Position numbers and translations under genes: made by a program
Part shown: positions 44,850 to 55,600 of the stretch, piece by piece
How positions within the stretch are numbered: position 1 is the stretch's first letter
Layout of the letters: the number at the start of each line of letters is the position of its first letter
Source: Planctomycetaceae bacterium
GTDB lineage: Bacteria; Planctomycetota; Planctomycetia; Planctomycetales; Planctomycetaceae
Direction: 5' to 3'
Assembly (NCBI GenBank): GCA_028284485.1
Contig: JANQRQ010000248.1
Span: forward strand, 60,529-124,528
Length of the DNA: 64,000 nucleotides
Notes under the pieces: generated by a model
The model's input: the letters and a program-made list of their open reading frames with translations, nothing else
Databases searched by the model: none
What the model was told of the DNA's origin: nothing

Positions 44850-46724
44850 ATGAGCGAAGAAGTTCGGATTCAAAGTTCCAAGGTCAGCGACTCAGAAAAC
44901 GCGACTGACGGTCCGTCGCGCACTGTTTCGACCGAATCGGGAACCCACCGTATTGACGATGCGCATGAAGCGCCGCAAACCGGTGATGCAGACCCCCAAA
45001 CGCCTAAGCCGCCATCAATCGTCGACCGCGTCTTTAGCACGAGTGACGATTTGGAAGCGGAATCGTTGCGGCAGGACGAGGAGCTGTTGCTGCGTGCCAG
45101 CCGCATTGCTGAAGGGTTGCGCAGCCGATTCGACGAGCTTAATCGTCGCGAGCAAGCTCTTAATACGCAAATGACTGCGTTCGACAAAGAGCAGCGCAGT
45201 TTGCGATTACAAAGGCAAGAATTCGACGCCGAAGTCGCCGAGCGGCGTCAAGCATTGGAAGAGCAAGAAACAAAGACTTCGGCTCGGGCCGACGAATTCG
45301 TTGTTCTATTTGCAGATCTTGAAAAGCAAAAGCAGGCCCTGGCAACCTCGCAAGAGGAACTTCGAACGCAAAAGGCCAATTTGCGATCAGACCTGCAACG
45401 AGAACTCGATGACGAACGTCAGGCGCTGCAGCAGAAGGCATCGGACCTCGAATCCGAGCGGGCTCGAATGATCGAGGGCACAGAAAAGTACCGCCTGGAG
45501 CATGAGCAGGCACTGGCGAGAATTGCCGAGCAACTCGAAGCCGAACGCGAATCCTTAAAGGTTGAGCTGGCAAACGAATTGATTGCAGAACGGCACGAGT
45601 TGGAAAGAGATCAACGTCAATGGGACGGTTTTAAAGAGGCCGCCTTGTCGGAAATCGAGCGAGAGCGACAAAAATATGAGCTGTTTGTCACCCGTTCGGA
45701 GCAGGAGCTTTCTCGACTTCGCGAGACACAGAACATCGCAATGGAACAACAACACGCTGTGCTTGAGCAGCAGTTGATCGAACAGCGAGAATCGTTCGAG
45801 GAAGAGCAACAACGCCGCGAAGTTGAATTAAAACAACAACGCAGCACTCTGGAACACCGCATCCGCTTCCAACAAGAGCATCTGACGCAAGCCCAGGAAC
45901 AGTTTGAAGCGGAACGAGATGAATTCCGTGCACAAATTCAGCAATCGCGAATGCGCGAAGAAGAGTCGGAGGTCCTGCTTCGGCTGCGCCAAGTACAGCT
46001 GAGTCATCATCGGTTGCTGCTTGAAGAACGGGAACAATCGACCCGCCGCGAACAGGAAACAATGGGCCGGTTAAGGCGGGCCATCGAAGATTCGCAAACG
46101 CGAGATAAACAACGGCTCGACTCTCAACGAAAGATCTGGGAACAAGAGCGTAACGCGCAGAAGGCGGAATTGCGCCGGCAGCAAGATATGTTGGCTCACC
46201 ATGCAGAGAATCTCGAAAGTCGCCGGACCCGACTTGATCGTTTGCGTACAGAACTCGAAGAAACACACCGCACAACGCTGGAAATGCGGATGGCTGTCGA
46301 GGAAGTGACCGCACAACTCATGCAGGTCGGTGGAGAAGATCTGGTTTCGACACGTGTCGACGAGATTCGCCAGGCAATTTCCGCCAACTATCAACACTTG
46401 CAGGAATCCCTCGACGAGCAACGCAAAGAGCTTCAAGAGGCCGAGGCTTTGCTACGCCGCCATAAAGACGAATTTCATCAGGAACGTCAGTCTCTCACCG
46501 AATGGATCGGTGAACGAGATGAACAACTGCGAATTCGGGAAGAGTCTCTCAGCCGGGAAATCGACCAGTTAGAAACTCAAGACAGCCGATGGCAGGCGGC
46601 CCAGGAACATTGGTTACGGGAAAAACTCGAAGCGGAGCGAATCATTCGAGATTTGCTCCAACAATTGTCTGAACTGACAACACCGGTCGATCTGCCTGCC
46701 CCGACGGAATTGCCGAACGGATGA
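44850..46724 (+). CDS. Long coiled-coil protein
   Basis: A 624-residue protein. The first 75 residues are polar and disordered; from about 80 to 605 it is almost unbroken heptad-repeat sequence rich in Glu, Gln, Arg and Leu, predicted to be a long coiled coil; the C-terminus is a short Pro-rich tail. No membrane segment or known domain is seen. GGAGGGAAAGGA precedes the ATG. It is 38 bp downstream of trxA. Such proteins may be structural or cytoskeletal; function unknown. Confidence 0.75.
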   Translation: MSEEVRIQSSKVSDSENATDGPSRTVSTESGTHRIDDAHEAPQTGDADPQTPKPPSIVDRVFSTSDDLEAESLRQDEELLLRASRIAEGLRSRFDELNRREQALNTQMTAFDKEQRSLRLQRQEFDAEVAERRQALEEQETKTSARADEFVVLFADLEKQKQALATSQEELRTQKANLRSDLQRELDDERQALQQKASDLESERARMIEGTEKYRLEHEQALARIAEQLEAERESLKVELANELIAERHELERDQRQWDGFKEAALSEIERERQKYELFVTRSEQELSRLRETQNIAMEQQHAVLEQQLIEQRESFEEEQQRREVELKQQRSTLEHRIRFQQEHLTQAQEQFEAERDEFRAQIQQSRMREEESEVLLRLRQVQLSHHRLLLEEREQSTRREQETMGRLRRAIEDSQTRDKQRLDSQRKIWEQERNAQKAELRRQQDMLAHHAENLESRRTRLDRLRTELEETHRTTLEMRMAVEEVTAQLMQVGGEDLVSTRVDEIRQAISANYQHLQESLDEQRKELQEAEALLRRHKDEFHQERQSLTEWIGERDEQLRIREESLSREIDQLETQDSRWQAAQEHWLREKLEAERIIRDLLQQLSELTTPVDLPAPTELPNG

Positions 46725-47262
46725 CCGGTCCTCTGCAGCAGAATGGACCGTACTTCGCGGGGCGTCCCAAATCGCCACGGCTGCTGCATGCGCCGCGATC
46801 TTCGAGACAAGGATGGCTTTTGATGTCCCCGTAGGACTGAGCAGAGGTTCCTGCGAGAACAAAACTGAGTTCTTTGCTCCGCGACGCACTTTTGGCGACC
46901 AGAATCCGGGCAAAAACCAGGTGTCGAGAGAAGCCGTTTCGCGACAAATCAGCTCGAAAACCGCAGAATTCTCGGGATGTGAGAGAGCAGTCGCGATAAG
47001 TTTTTTGAGACAATGGCTGTTTTCTTTTGACTCTGCTGACCGGTTTGCATACGATGAATTCCGTCAGATGAAATGATCTTCTGCCAAACGCGGGCCTGGC
47101 ATTTTTTGAACAAAGAATCAGAGAATCAGGCCCGGCACGCGAGAGAGCGGCGTACAACTCGCCGGCATTGAGGCGAAGACTGTTGACCCTGTCTGCCTCT
47201 GCGAAGCCACCTGATTTGAGACAAAGCTTTCAACAGGACTTGCGCAGTAGAGGAGCTGGCAG
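46725..47262. other. 538-bp region upstream of the surface protein gene
   Basis: No gene is seen. It carries the promoter candidate at 47027-47055 and a roughly 200-nt leader. The leader contains a possible stem of GGGCCTG (47092-47098) with CAGGCCC (47127-47133). Confidence 0.5.
47027..47055 (+). promoter_or_regulatory. Candidate promoter for the surface protein gene
   Basis: TTGACT (47027-47032), a 17-bp spacer and TACGAT (47050-47055). The -35 matches at five of six positions and the -10 at four of six. The start would be near 47062, about 200 nt before the ATG. Confidence 0.45.
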
Positions 47263-50200
47263 ATGCCGCTGAGTTCTTGGATCGATGCCTTGCCGACGGT
47301 GTTTCGAGGCATGTCATCTCGTTCTTCCAATTCTCGTCGCCGTATGGCCCGACGACGAATCATCGTTGAGGCCCTCGAGGACCGCACGCTGTTGAGCGCC
47401 GCTGTGGCAGCTCCACTCGTTACCGGCAACGTCGTCATCGACCTGCAGAATACGGCTGCCGACGAAACGATTGTCGTTGACTCCCTCAATGTCAGCGGGG
47501 AAACCGGCGTGGGAGCCGGCATTAATCTCGATAATGTCACCGGACTGAAGAACCTGATTATCGAATCGGTGAATATTACGGGGAATGGAGCCGAAGGCGT
47601 CAGCATTCACATTAAGGACATGACGCTCGAAAAGTTGGTCATCGATTCGATCACAACCAGTGGGAACGGTGGAGCGGGCGTACTCATTCACCTCGAGAAT
47701 GCCACCTTAAACAACCTGCAGGTTTTCGATTCGAACATCGACGGCGTTAGCGTCGTCGCCGAAAACAGCCTCATTGAGAACAGCAACGTTCGGCAGAACA
47801 ACCTTGTCGGCAATGCGACTGGTGACGGACTGCTGTTCAATCTGCAGCACACGCCGGTCAACGATTTGGCAATCACCGACAATGGCGGCATTAATGGACT
47901 TGCCGGTAGTGGGATTCGGTTCGATCTCGAAAGCTCCCCCTTGACGGAGCTAAACATCTCGGGAAATAACATTGCGGGCAATGCGGCCGGCGATGGTGTC
48001 TCTTTCAACATTGCGGACAGCAATGTGGAAGGACGGATTACGAGCAATCAAATCGCAAACAACTCCCGTCACGGGGTTTCAATTAACGCAACAGCATCGG
48101 ATGCGTTTGTCGCCGGAAACGGCGGACCGCTTCTGGTTGACTTTCAGTCGACCGACCCGGTTACCGGCGTCCAAAATACGATTAGCGCAAATACAATCAC
48201 GGGGAACATTGGCGGTGCGGGCCTCAACGCAGACCTGGCTATTAACACGCGGCTCGAAGCCGACGTGGCAGCCAACAATATCACATCGAATAGCCAATTT
48301 GGGATCGGCGTACGTGCCAAGGACGGCGGGTTCGATGTTAACGTCGGTAGCAACGACACCGATCCGGTCACTGGCGAATTCATCGACGCCAACCGGATCG
48401 ATGGCAACGGTGCGGCCGGCGTGTCGTTCCTGTTGGTCGACAAAGCGGGCACAGAGGCCGACAATAAGGCCACCTTTGAGGTTCGGAATAACGTCATCGT
48501 CAATTCCGTCGACGATGCGAACGCGAATTCGCAATATATCGGTGACGGAGTCCACGTCCAGCTTTCGACAACGAATCTGCTGATCAGCGCCACGGCCGAA
48601 CTCGAGAACCCGATTATCGACGGCAACTTCATCGGGACTGACAATATTGGAACGGCAGGATTGGGGAACTCCGGACGCGGTATTACCGTCAACCTTCAAG
48701 ACAGCACCCAGGTTTCGGATATCGACGTCACGAACAACACCGTGATCAACAACGGCGGGACGGGCGTGCAGTTTCTGCGGCTCGATGATTCTGTGTTCAA
48801 CGATCTATTGAACGTTAATACCGACCCCAATGCGGGTCCGTTGAGCCGTGCCGTCACAATTACCGACAATGTCATCGAATCCAACGGACAGAACACCCAG
48901 AACCCGACTGTCCCCAGTCCGGAATCCATTCCGAACCAGGGTGATGGCATCGATCTCGTTATGCGAAACGGAGATTTGACTCTCAACGGTTTCGAGATCG
49001 ATCGCAACTCTTTGCGTAACAATGCCAACGCCGGACTTCATATGAACGTGGGTGCCGATGGCCGTCTCCTCGCAGACGTTGAGGACAATGTCGTCAGTGG
49101 CAACGGGGGCAGCGGAATTCACGTCACCGAAGAACAAAACGACCCGACGGACGGTCGAACGGTCAGCGGGACCTGGATCAAGAACCAAATCGTCAGCAAC
49201 CAGGGGCATGGCGTTCATCTCGAAGCCGTCACTGGGGGCGTCAACCCGCTGGCGATCGGGCTGAACGGAACAGACCCCACCGATGGCAAGAATCGCGGAA
49301 ACTTCATCAATTCGAATTTGATGGACGGAATTCAGATCGATGATTCGAGCGACACCAGCAATAACGTGATCGTCCTACCGGAAAGTGTGCAAGTCGCCAG
49401 TTCGTATATCATCAACAATGAGATTTCGAACAACGGTACGGGCGGCGTCGACGTTAACACATTTCGGATGAACAAGGCCCAAACGCTGCTGAATAACGTC
49501 ATCATCGACAACCGGGGGGACGGGTTCGAAATCATCACCAGCATTTCTAACGCCGGTGTGACGAACAACCACGTCACCGCCTTGGGGAACACCATCAAGC
49601 TGAACGATGGTCGTGGTGTCGACATCCTGAACCGCGGCGATGCCAGCGTGAATCTCAAATTTGGTGATGGCACGATCGGCGGACGCAATGAGATTGTCGA
49701 AAACCTCCAAGAGGGCTTTTACATCGTCAATACATCTTCGCTGAACGAAACTCAGAACAATCTCGCACCGGCATTCGCAAACCTGCTCGCCGATGGTGCG
49801 TTGAACGAAATCCCCAACTTGACGATCGATATCGACACGAATTTCATTAAGGCCAATGGTAAGGACAGCCCCTTGGAAGGCTCGGGACTCGTTATCCGGG
49901 TCGGCACAGCCAATGGCGATCTCAACACACCCACTTCGGTCATCAACGGCGTAGGAACGGAAGCAGGCGGTGCCGGTGTCGGCAATGGACGTGTCAATGC
50001 CCGCATTACGAATAACGACTTCGAAGGTAACTTCGGTACAGACTTCCTGATCGAATCATTCGTTTCCACAATTACGCCGCCACAGACAGCCGGCAATTGG
50101 AGTGATACGCAGTTTCAAGTGAATCCCGGTTTCCGTCGTGATCCACTGGCTCGAGCGAACGTGATCTTCACCGGAAACAATGGTGATTCGATCGATGTGA

Positions 50201-50760
50201 CGCGTCTCGGTGGGTTTTACAACAACGATGAAACCAACTTCAAATCGCGCACAGCGAATCGCCAGGCTCCCGACCCGGCTGGTGTTTTCAATAGTGGAAC
50301 ACGCAACCGTAACGCACAACGCGTGGCAGCTCGTCACGAAGACGTGAACTTCAACGGAGTTCTCGATCCCGGTGAAGATACGAACGGCAACGGCATCATT
50401 GATGGCATGAACCCGAATACGCCGTTTGATACGCAGGGGCCGGACGGATCGGGCGTCTTCCTGTATGACGGAATGGGTATCAGTACGTTCCGCGTCGCAG
50501 CTGGATTTGACGGAATTGACGGCGTCCCCAACGACGGTACCGACTTTACCGACGGAACGGGATTCTTCCTCGACGCTCCCCAAGTTGCAGACTTCAGCTT
50601 TGGGACGAGCCGTGCTGCCTCGCAAGTTCCGGCAGCTGGAATTCTGCGGCCCGGTGCCGACAATATGCCGTATGGTTGGGGGTTATGGGTTCCTGACAAC
50701 GGCGTCGTCAGCTTTCCGGATCCGTTCCAAGATGACGCACCATTTCAGCCGGCACCGTAA
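47263..50760 (+). CDS. Giant parallel beta-helix surface protein with LEPR-XLL-type N-terminus
   Basis: A 1165-residue protein. The N-terminus is basic and contains VEALEDRTLLS (residues 35-45), a form of the planctomycete LEPR-XLL motif found on very large secreted proteins. Residues about 60-960 are made of NosD/PbH1-like repeats of roughly 22 residues with the pattern V-x-x-N-x-I-x-x-N-G-x-x-G, which should fold as a right-handed parallel beta-helix. Residues about 1030-1050 (VNFNGVLDPGEDTNGNGIID) look like a calcium-binding dockerin- or EF-like motif. GAGGAGC lies 7 nt before the ATG. Probably an adhesin or a polysaccharide-binding surface protein. No membrane anchor is seen at the C-terminus. 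Confidence 0.82.
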   Translation: MPLSSWIDALPTVFRGMSSRSSNSRRRMARRRIIVEALEDRTLLSAAVAAPLVTGNVVIDLQNTAADETIVVDSLNVSGETGVGAGINLDNVTGLKNLIIESVNITGNGAEGVSIHIKDMTLEKLVIDSITTSGNGGAGVLIHLENATLNNLQVFDSNIDGVSVVAENSLIENSNVRQNNLVGNATGDGLLFNLQHTPVNDLAITDNGGINGLAGSGIRFDLESSPLTELNISGNNIAGNAAGDGVSFNIADSNVEGRITSNQIANNSRHGVSINATASDAFVAGNGGPLLVDFQSTDPVTGVQNTISANTITGNIGGAGLNADLAINTRLEADVAANNITSNSQFGIGVRAKDGGFDVNVGSNDTDPVTGEFIDANRIDGNGAAGVSFLLVDKAGTEADNKATFEVRNNVIVNSVDDANANSQYIGDGVHVQLSTTNLLISATAELENPIIDGNFIGTDNIGTAGLGNSGRGITVNLQDSTQVSDIDVTNNTVINNGGTGVQFLRLDDSVFNDLLNVNTDPNAGPLSRAVTITDNVIESNGQNTQNPTVPSPESIPNQGDGIDLVMRNGDLTLNGFEIDRNSLRNNANAGLHMNVGADGRLLADVEDNVVSGNGGSGIHVTEEQNDPTDGRTVSGTWIKNQIVSNQGHGVHLEAVTGGVNPLAIGLNGTDPTDGKNRGNFINSNLMDGIQIDDSSDTSNNVIVLPESVQVASSYIINNEISNNGTGGVDVNTFRMNKAQTLLNNVIIDNRGDGFEIITSISNAGVTNNHVTALGNTIKLNDGRGVDILNRGDASVNLKFGDGTIGGRNEIVENLQEGFYIVNTSSLNETQNNLAPAFANLLADGALNEIPNLTIDIDTNFIKANGKDSPLEGSGLVIRVGTANGDLNTPTSVINGVGTEAGGAGVGNGRVNARITNNDFEGNFGTDFLIESFVSTITPPQTAGNWSDTQFQVNPGFRRDPLARANVIFTGNNGDSIDVTRLGGFYNNDETNFKSRTANRQAPDPAGVFNSGTRNRNAQRVAARHEDVNFNGVLDPGEDTNGNGIIDGMNPNTPFDTQGPDGSGVFLYDGMGISTFRVAAGFDGIDGVPNDGTDFTDGTGFFLDAPQVADFSFGTSRAASQVPAAGILRPGADNMPYGWGLWVPDNGVVSFPDPFQDDAPFQPAP

Positions 50761-50829
50761 CGCAGCATTGTCGGACAAGAACGCTCAACTCATTAGCGAT
50801 GCTTCGGTTGACTTGCTCGTCGCTTGACT

Positions 50830-51186
50830 CTACATCGACCAAGGACGACTGTTGCGCAAGTAGTACCCCTTTTCAAACGAGCTAAAAAACTGCTCGACCA
50901 ATGGGTGATCAATCGGTTCCCCACTTGAGTCTGCCACTAAGCTCGATTGGGCCGCGTAGGTACAACTGGTGGAATTGTGCACCAGCACATGATACCAGGG
51001 CTGGTCACGTTTTGGCTGTGTTTGATTCGAGTAGTACCAATTGTCGTTGGCCTGACAATGGATATCGACAGAAACGACAACGCCGCGGTATCCGTACCGA
51101 CGATGGGTGACAAGCTGACCGGGCTCAAATAGCGGTTCGCCGGATTCGGCTGGTTGGATTCGACCGTTCGGTTGAAACGAGATCAT
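50830..51186 (-). CDS. YccV/HspQ-like domain protein
   Basis: A 118-residue protein. PGQLVTHRRYGYRGVVVSVD, DQPWYHVLVHN and the SSLVADSSGEPIDHP segment match the YccV/HspQ family (hemimethylated-DNA-binding-like domain, PF08755). In enterobacteria HspQ modulates Lon protease and DnaA; that function is not certain here. Alone, convergent with the surface protein gene. Confidence 0.85.
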   Translation of the reverse strand: MISFQPNGRIQPAESGEPLFEPGQLVTHRRYGYRGVVVSVDIHCQANDNWYYSNQTQPKRDQPWYHVLVHNSTSCTYAAQSSLVADSSGEPIDHPLVEQFFSSFEKGYYLRNSRPWSM

Positions 51187-51383
51187 GGTATTGCTCGCCG
51201 TGCGTATTCTTTGCCGTCAAACATGATTGACCAAATGCGATGTCATAACGTCTTCCGCGTTTGTCGCTTTCGACCTTTAAGAAGAACGATTCTGCGAAGC
51301 GCTCGCATGTGCTGTCAATCGCTTTTGGAACTACAAGGCCTTCTGCCCGGGATAAGTTGAGCTTCGACATGCATGCTCGTCGC

Positions 51384-52541
51384 TTACCAGCCCGAGGAAT
51401 CGTCGTGACTAACGCAATAGGACTCTAACGCTTGGCGGTCAACGACAACGCCTAATCCCGGAGACGAGGGAACGGCTGCGAATCCGTTGTGAATCTCGAT
51501 CGGAGTTTGAAACAGTGCGTCACGAAGCGCATTGGGGCTACGATCGCATTCCAGCAGTGGCAGCTGTGCTTCCGCTCGACCCGGCTCCCCATATCCAGAC
51601 GACTGAAAATGCACAGCCGACGCCATATTCACCATCGTGCCCCAAACGTGAGGAATAACGTTGATCCCCAGTGAAGATGCCAGCGTCCGAATTTTGAGCC
51701 CCTCGGAGAGTCCGCCACAATAGGCCAAATCGGGTTGGGCGATCTGCACGCCACCAGCCTGTAGCAACGATTGAAACCCCCATCGAGTCTGCTCGCATTC
51801 CCCGGTCGCTAAAGGCAAGCTCAGTTTCTCCTGCAATTGCCGGTACAAATGAGGATGTTCCGGTGATAGTGGTTCCTCGAACCAACCGTAGTTGAGCTCT
51901 TGCAGTACGCGCCCGACACGCTCCGCCTCGGGCAAATCGTACGCGTGATTGGCATCGGACAAAAGCAACGCCTCGGGAAACGCTTCGCGAACTCTAGTGA
52001 CTAATGCAATGTCGAATGTCGGGTTTTTACCAATCTTGACTTTGACACCAGCAAAGCCCTGCTCGAGGTAGTGGGCAGCTTCCTCAACTAAGCTATCGAT
52101 GAGTTCCGGCTCCGGCCGATCTTGAAAGTACATCCCGGTCGCGTAACAAGGGATCTGTTCGAGTCGACGTCCACCCATCAATTCCGAAGCCGGTCGCCCG
52201 AGCACCTGACCCTTTAAATCCCACAGCGCCATATCGAGACCGGAGATGGCTCCCATCATGATGCCGCGACGTGCGAAATCGAGAGTCTGTTGCCACATGT
52301 GGTGCCAATGTTGGTCGGTTTCCAACGGGTTGGTACCAAGTAACAGCGGACCGTAGTAATGACGTACCGCCGCTTGATAAAGCTCCGACGGCCCGTAACA
52401 TTCTCCCCAGCCGCTTGAACCGTCGTCCAACGTGATTTCAATCAACAAGGCATTTCGACTGCGGACAGTCAACTGAGAGTATGCGAACGGCTCTTCAAGT
52501 TGATGTCGAACATGGAAAGTCTGGATTCGATCGATTTTCAC
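51384..52541 (-). CDS. Enolase-superfamily acid-sugar dehydratase/racemase (mandelate racemase subgroup)
   Basis: A 385-residue protein with the enolase-superfamily residues at family positions: K167-x-K169, metal ligands D196 (with N198), E222 and E248, and a His-Asp dyad D271-H298. The dyad puts it in the mandelate racemase subgroup, whose members mostly dehydrate acid sugars such as galactonate or rhamnonate. No regulator or sugar kinase is adjacent, so the substrate is not indicated. No signal peptide; cytoplasmic. Confidence 0.85.
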   Translation of the reverse strand: MKIDRIQTFHVRHQLEEPFAYSQLTVRSRNALLIEITLDDGSSGWGECYGPSELYQAAVRHYYGPLLLGTNPLETDQHWHHMWQQTLDFARRGIMMGAISGLDMALWDLKGQVLGRPASELMGGRRLEQIPCYATGMYFQDRPEPELIDSLVEEAAHYLEQGFAGVKVKIGKNPTFDIALVTRVREAFPEALLLSDANHAYDLPEAERVGRVLQELNYGWFEEPLSPEHPHLYRQLQEKLSLPLATGECEQTRWGFQSLLQAGGVQIAQPDLAYCGGLSEGLKIRTLASSLGINVIPHVWGTMVNMASAVHFQSSGYGEPGRAEAQLPLLECDRSPNALRDALFQTPIEIHNGFAAVPSSPGLGVVVDRQALESYCVSHDDSSGW

Positions 52542-52634
52542 CGGTGGGTTTACCGCTTTATTGCGAGTCGGCCGCTGCTAGTAGTCTGCCGGATTCTGAG
52601 AAACGCTGCCTGACCATCAAAAACGGCTCGGTAA

Positions 52635-55600
52635 TTAGCGAGCCCTGGCCCGATCGATTGCGGACGTCTTATTGGTTGCCGTCGCCTCCGACACGACTTG
52701 CCGCAAGGCGCCTTGCTTTTGACCACCTTGATGAAAATCGAGCGCACGGAAATACCGCAATTGAACGGACGCATCGGTTTCGCTGTCGTTGATCAATTCT
52801 GCCAGCAAAGAACAGGTATTCTTTGCGCGGCTCCGCCACACAATATCGCGACCTCCTGGTGTCTTCCAATTCGAGCCGACCAGTTTCAGCCATTCTTCGA
52901 GGCAGCGATCCCAATTGTCGGTGGCACCGATTCCCAGCGCTTCCAGGTACCAGCGGTCGGACCCGTCGTGCTGAAGTGCTAATTTGGCCCAAATCTCTGC
53001 GGCTCCTTCAGACGGGTCATAACGCAACGTCAAAGCGACCTCGCGCCGGACCTTCGCGGACGGATCGTCGGCCAACTTTTGCAGCAGAGGTGATTCAGAC
53101 GGCTTTTCGAGAGTCTGCCGAAGAATACGAACACCCACAATGCGAATATCTTCATTCTCGTCATTCGCAGCCAAGCGGGCATATTCTTCTTCGTTAAAGG
53201 ACATCAGAATCCATAACGCCCGGGCTCGCAGTTCCTGGCGAGACGACGACTTGAATAACTCGAGAAGTGCCTCTTCGGCCGGTTCTCCCATTTCACGCAA
53301 TGCCTGACCGGCAAGAAATCGTGTCGAAACATTCGGGCTGCGTAATGCCTCGACCGCGCCTGGGACTGTCGAAAAATCCGGCGGCGAAACTTTATAGCCA
53401 TCCATGCCGGTTGGTGTGATTCGGAATAGGCGACCACGTTGGGTGTCTCCCATGCGGTGGCCCCCCACACCGGGATCGTACCAGTCCGCCACGATCAGTG
53501 ATCCGTCGGGAGCAGCACAAACATCAATCGGACGGAACCATTGATCACGCGACCCGGTCATCGTGTTCAGCAAATTGGCACGATAGCCGGCACCATAATC
53601 CAACAACTGGTAGGTTCGGACCGAATTGGGACCGGGATCGCAATGAAGCAATTGATTGCGATACTGCTGCGGCAACAATGTGCCCTCATACTTCATGATT
53701 CCGGTCGGCGAACCGGCACCGGTTTGCAGGACATTGGGTACGACACCGGGATCATTCAAATGCCAATGCCGCAAAGAAACGATTTCGTGCATGCCGGTGC
53801 GCGGTTCTTTCCAGGTTGCACCGGTCTGTTCGTCGCGGTAGCCGAAATTCCCGTAGGTCATCACATAGTTGATTCGAGTCGCTCTGTTGCCGTCATCATC
53901 GTTGTCCGACTGCCATACCGTTCCGAAGGAGTCGACACACGGTTCCCAATTGTTGCGGAAATTCCAGGCCAACGTTTCGACATTGCTGCCGTCGGGATCA
54001 CATCGAAACACCATCCCCTGCTGGTAAGGTTTTTTCTGATCGGTGACCTCGTTGCCAGCCTTATCGATGACGGGATTTCCGTCGGGATCTTTTAGTTGAT
54101 GTCCTTCGTTACCAAATGTGAAGTAAAGTTTGCCGTCGGGACCCGGCACAAAGGCGTGAATTCCATGATCGTGCTCGACCCCACCGATTCCCGTGAACAG
54201 CACTTCGGTTTCATCGACTTTGAGATCGCCGTCATTGTCGATCAGCGCGATGACACGTTCGCCGGCGGAAACGATAACCCGGTTGCCGAGGACGCAGACC
54301 CCATGTGGGGAGTTAATGTCCGTCCCCTGGTAGAACACGGTTTTTTTGTCGGCTTTTCCATCGCCGTCGGTGTCTTCCATCACCAGAATTCGGTCGCCGG
54401 CTTCACGCACGGGATTATAGGGGTTGCGAAAATGGCGGTAATTCACGATTTCGCAGACCCAAACGCGTCCCAAATGATCAATGTCGATATTACTGGGATT
54501 CCGAAGCTGCGGCTCGGCGGCAAATAGCACCGCCTGAAGGCCGTCGGCAACGTCGATGCCCGATAAGGCCATGGGGACTGTGCGTGCCGTTGCGCTAGGC
54601 GATTCGTTTGCATTTTGAGAACCGAGGGCATGAAATGCCGCTTCGTCCTTGCGTTTAAGCAGCACCATATAATCGACCAGGTCCAGCAGTTCCTGGACGG
54701 ACAAGTTCTGATGCAAATTGTCGGGCATCAACGAGATGGTTTGTTTGACCATTTCGTCAATGTCATCGCGTTTGATCGTACGCTCGACCGCTTCTTTGGT
54801 CTTGATGGTAACCTGGTCATCCGTCTGGCTGACAAGGATTCCATTCAGCACGAGGCCGTCTAATGTAACAACACTGTACGCTTCATAATTGTGACTAATA
54901 CCGGCATTAGGATTGAGAATCGAAACAAACAGTGCTTCGCGCGACAGTTTGCTGCCGATTTCGGAAAGGTCCGGCCCGACTTCGTTTCCGTGTCCGTGAA
55001 CCTTGTGACATTTCGAGCACGTTCCCTTAACCCGAAAGATTTCCTTCCCGGCCTTACCATCGCCGCGTTGTTTGACGAGTTGACTGATCGGCGGAACGGG
55101 CTCACCAGCATTCGCAGCAACAGCCTGCAAATGTTCGGCAGCTCCCTTTCGAATCGGCTCGTACCGGGAAGAAAACAGAGCATCCGCTGCAGCGAAATGA
55201 CACTCTTTTGGCAGCTTTCCAGCTTCGGCAAGCGAGAGCAAGAATTCCTGCCCAGGCCGACTTCGTCCCAATGCCGATGTGGCGGCAATTCGGACCGACG
55301 GGACGACATCCTCTTCTGTCAGCAGCGGCTCCAACATCTCCCGAGAGATCTGCCCCCCGATCAACCCTAATCCTTCTGCAACAATGACAGCCACTTCGGC
55401 GTTCTCTCCACGAACAAGATCCTGAAGAATGGCCGCTTCGTTTTGATCGACGAGCATCCGAATCGCTTCCACTCGCAGGTTGTTGGCGGTCTTCGGATCC
55501 AGAAGTGATGTCAGCTTGTTTGTTTGCCCTTTGATTTTCAACTTGGCTACCACTTCGAGAAATCGACCAGCGTCCTCTTGAGACGTCAAATAGCGATTGA

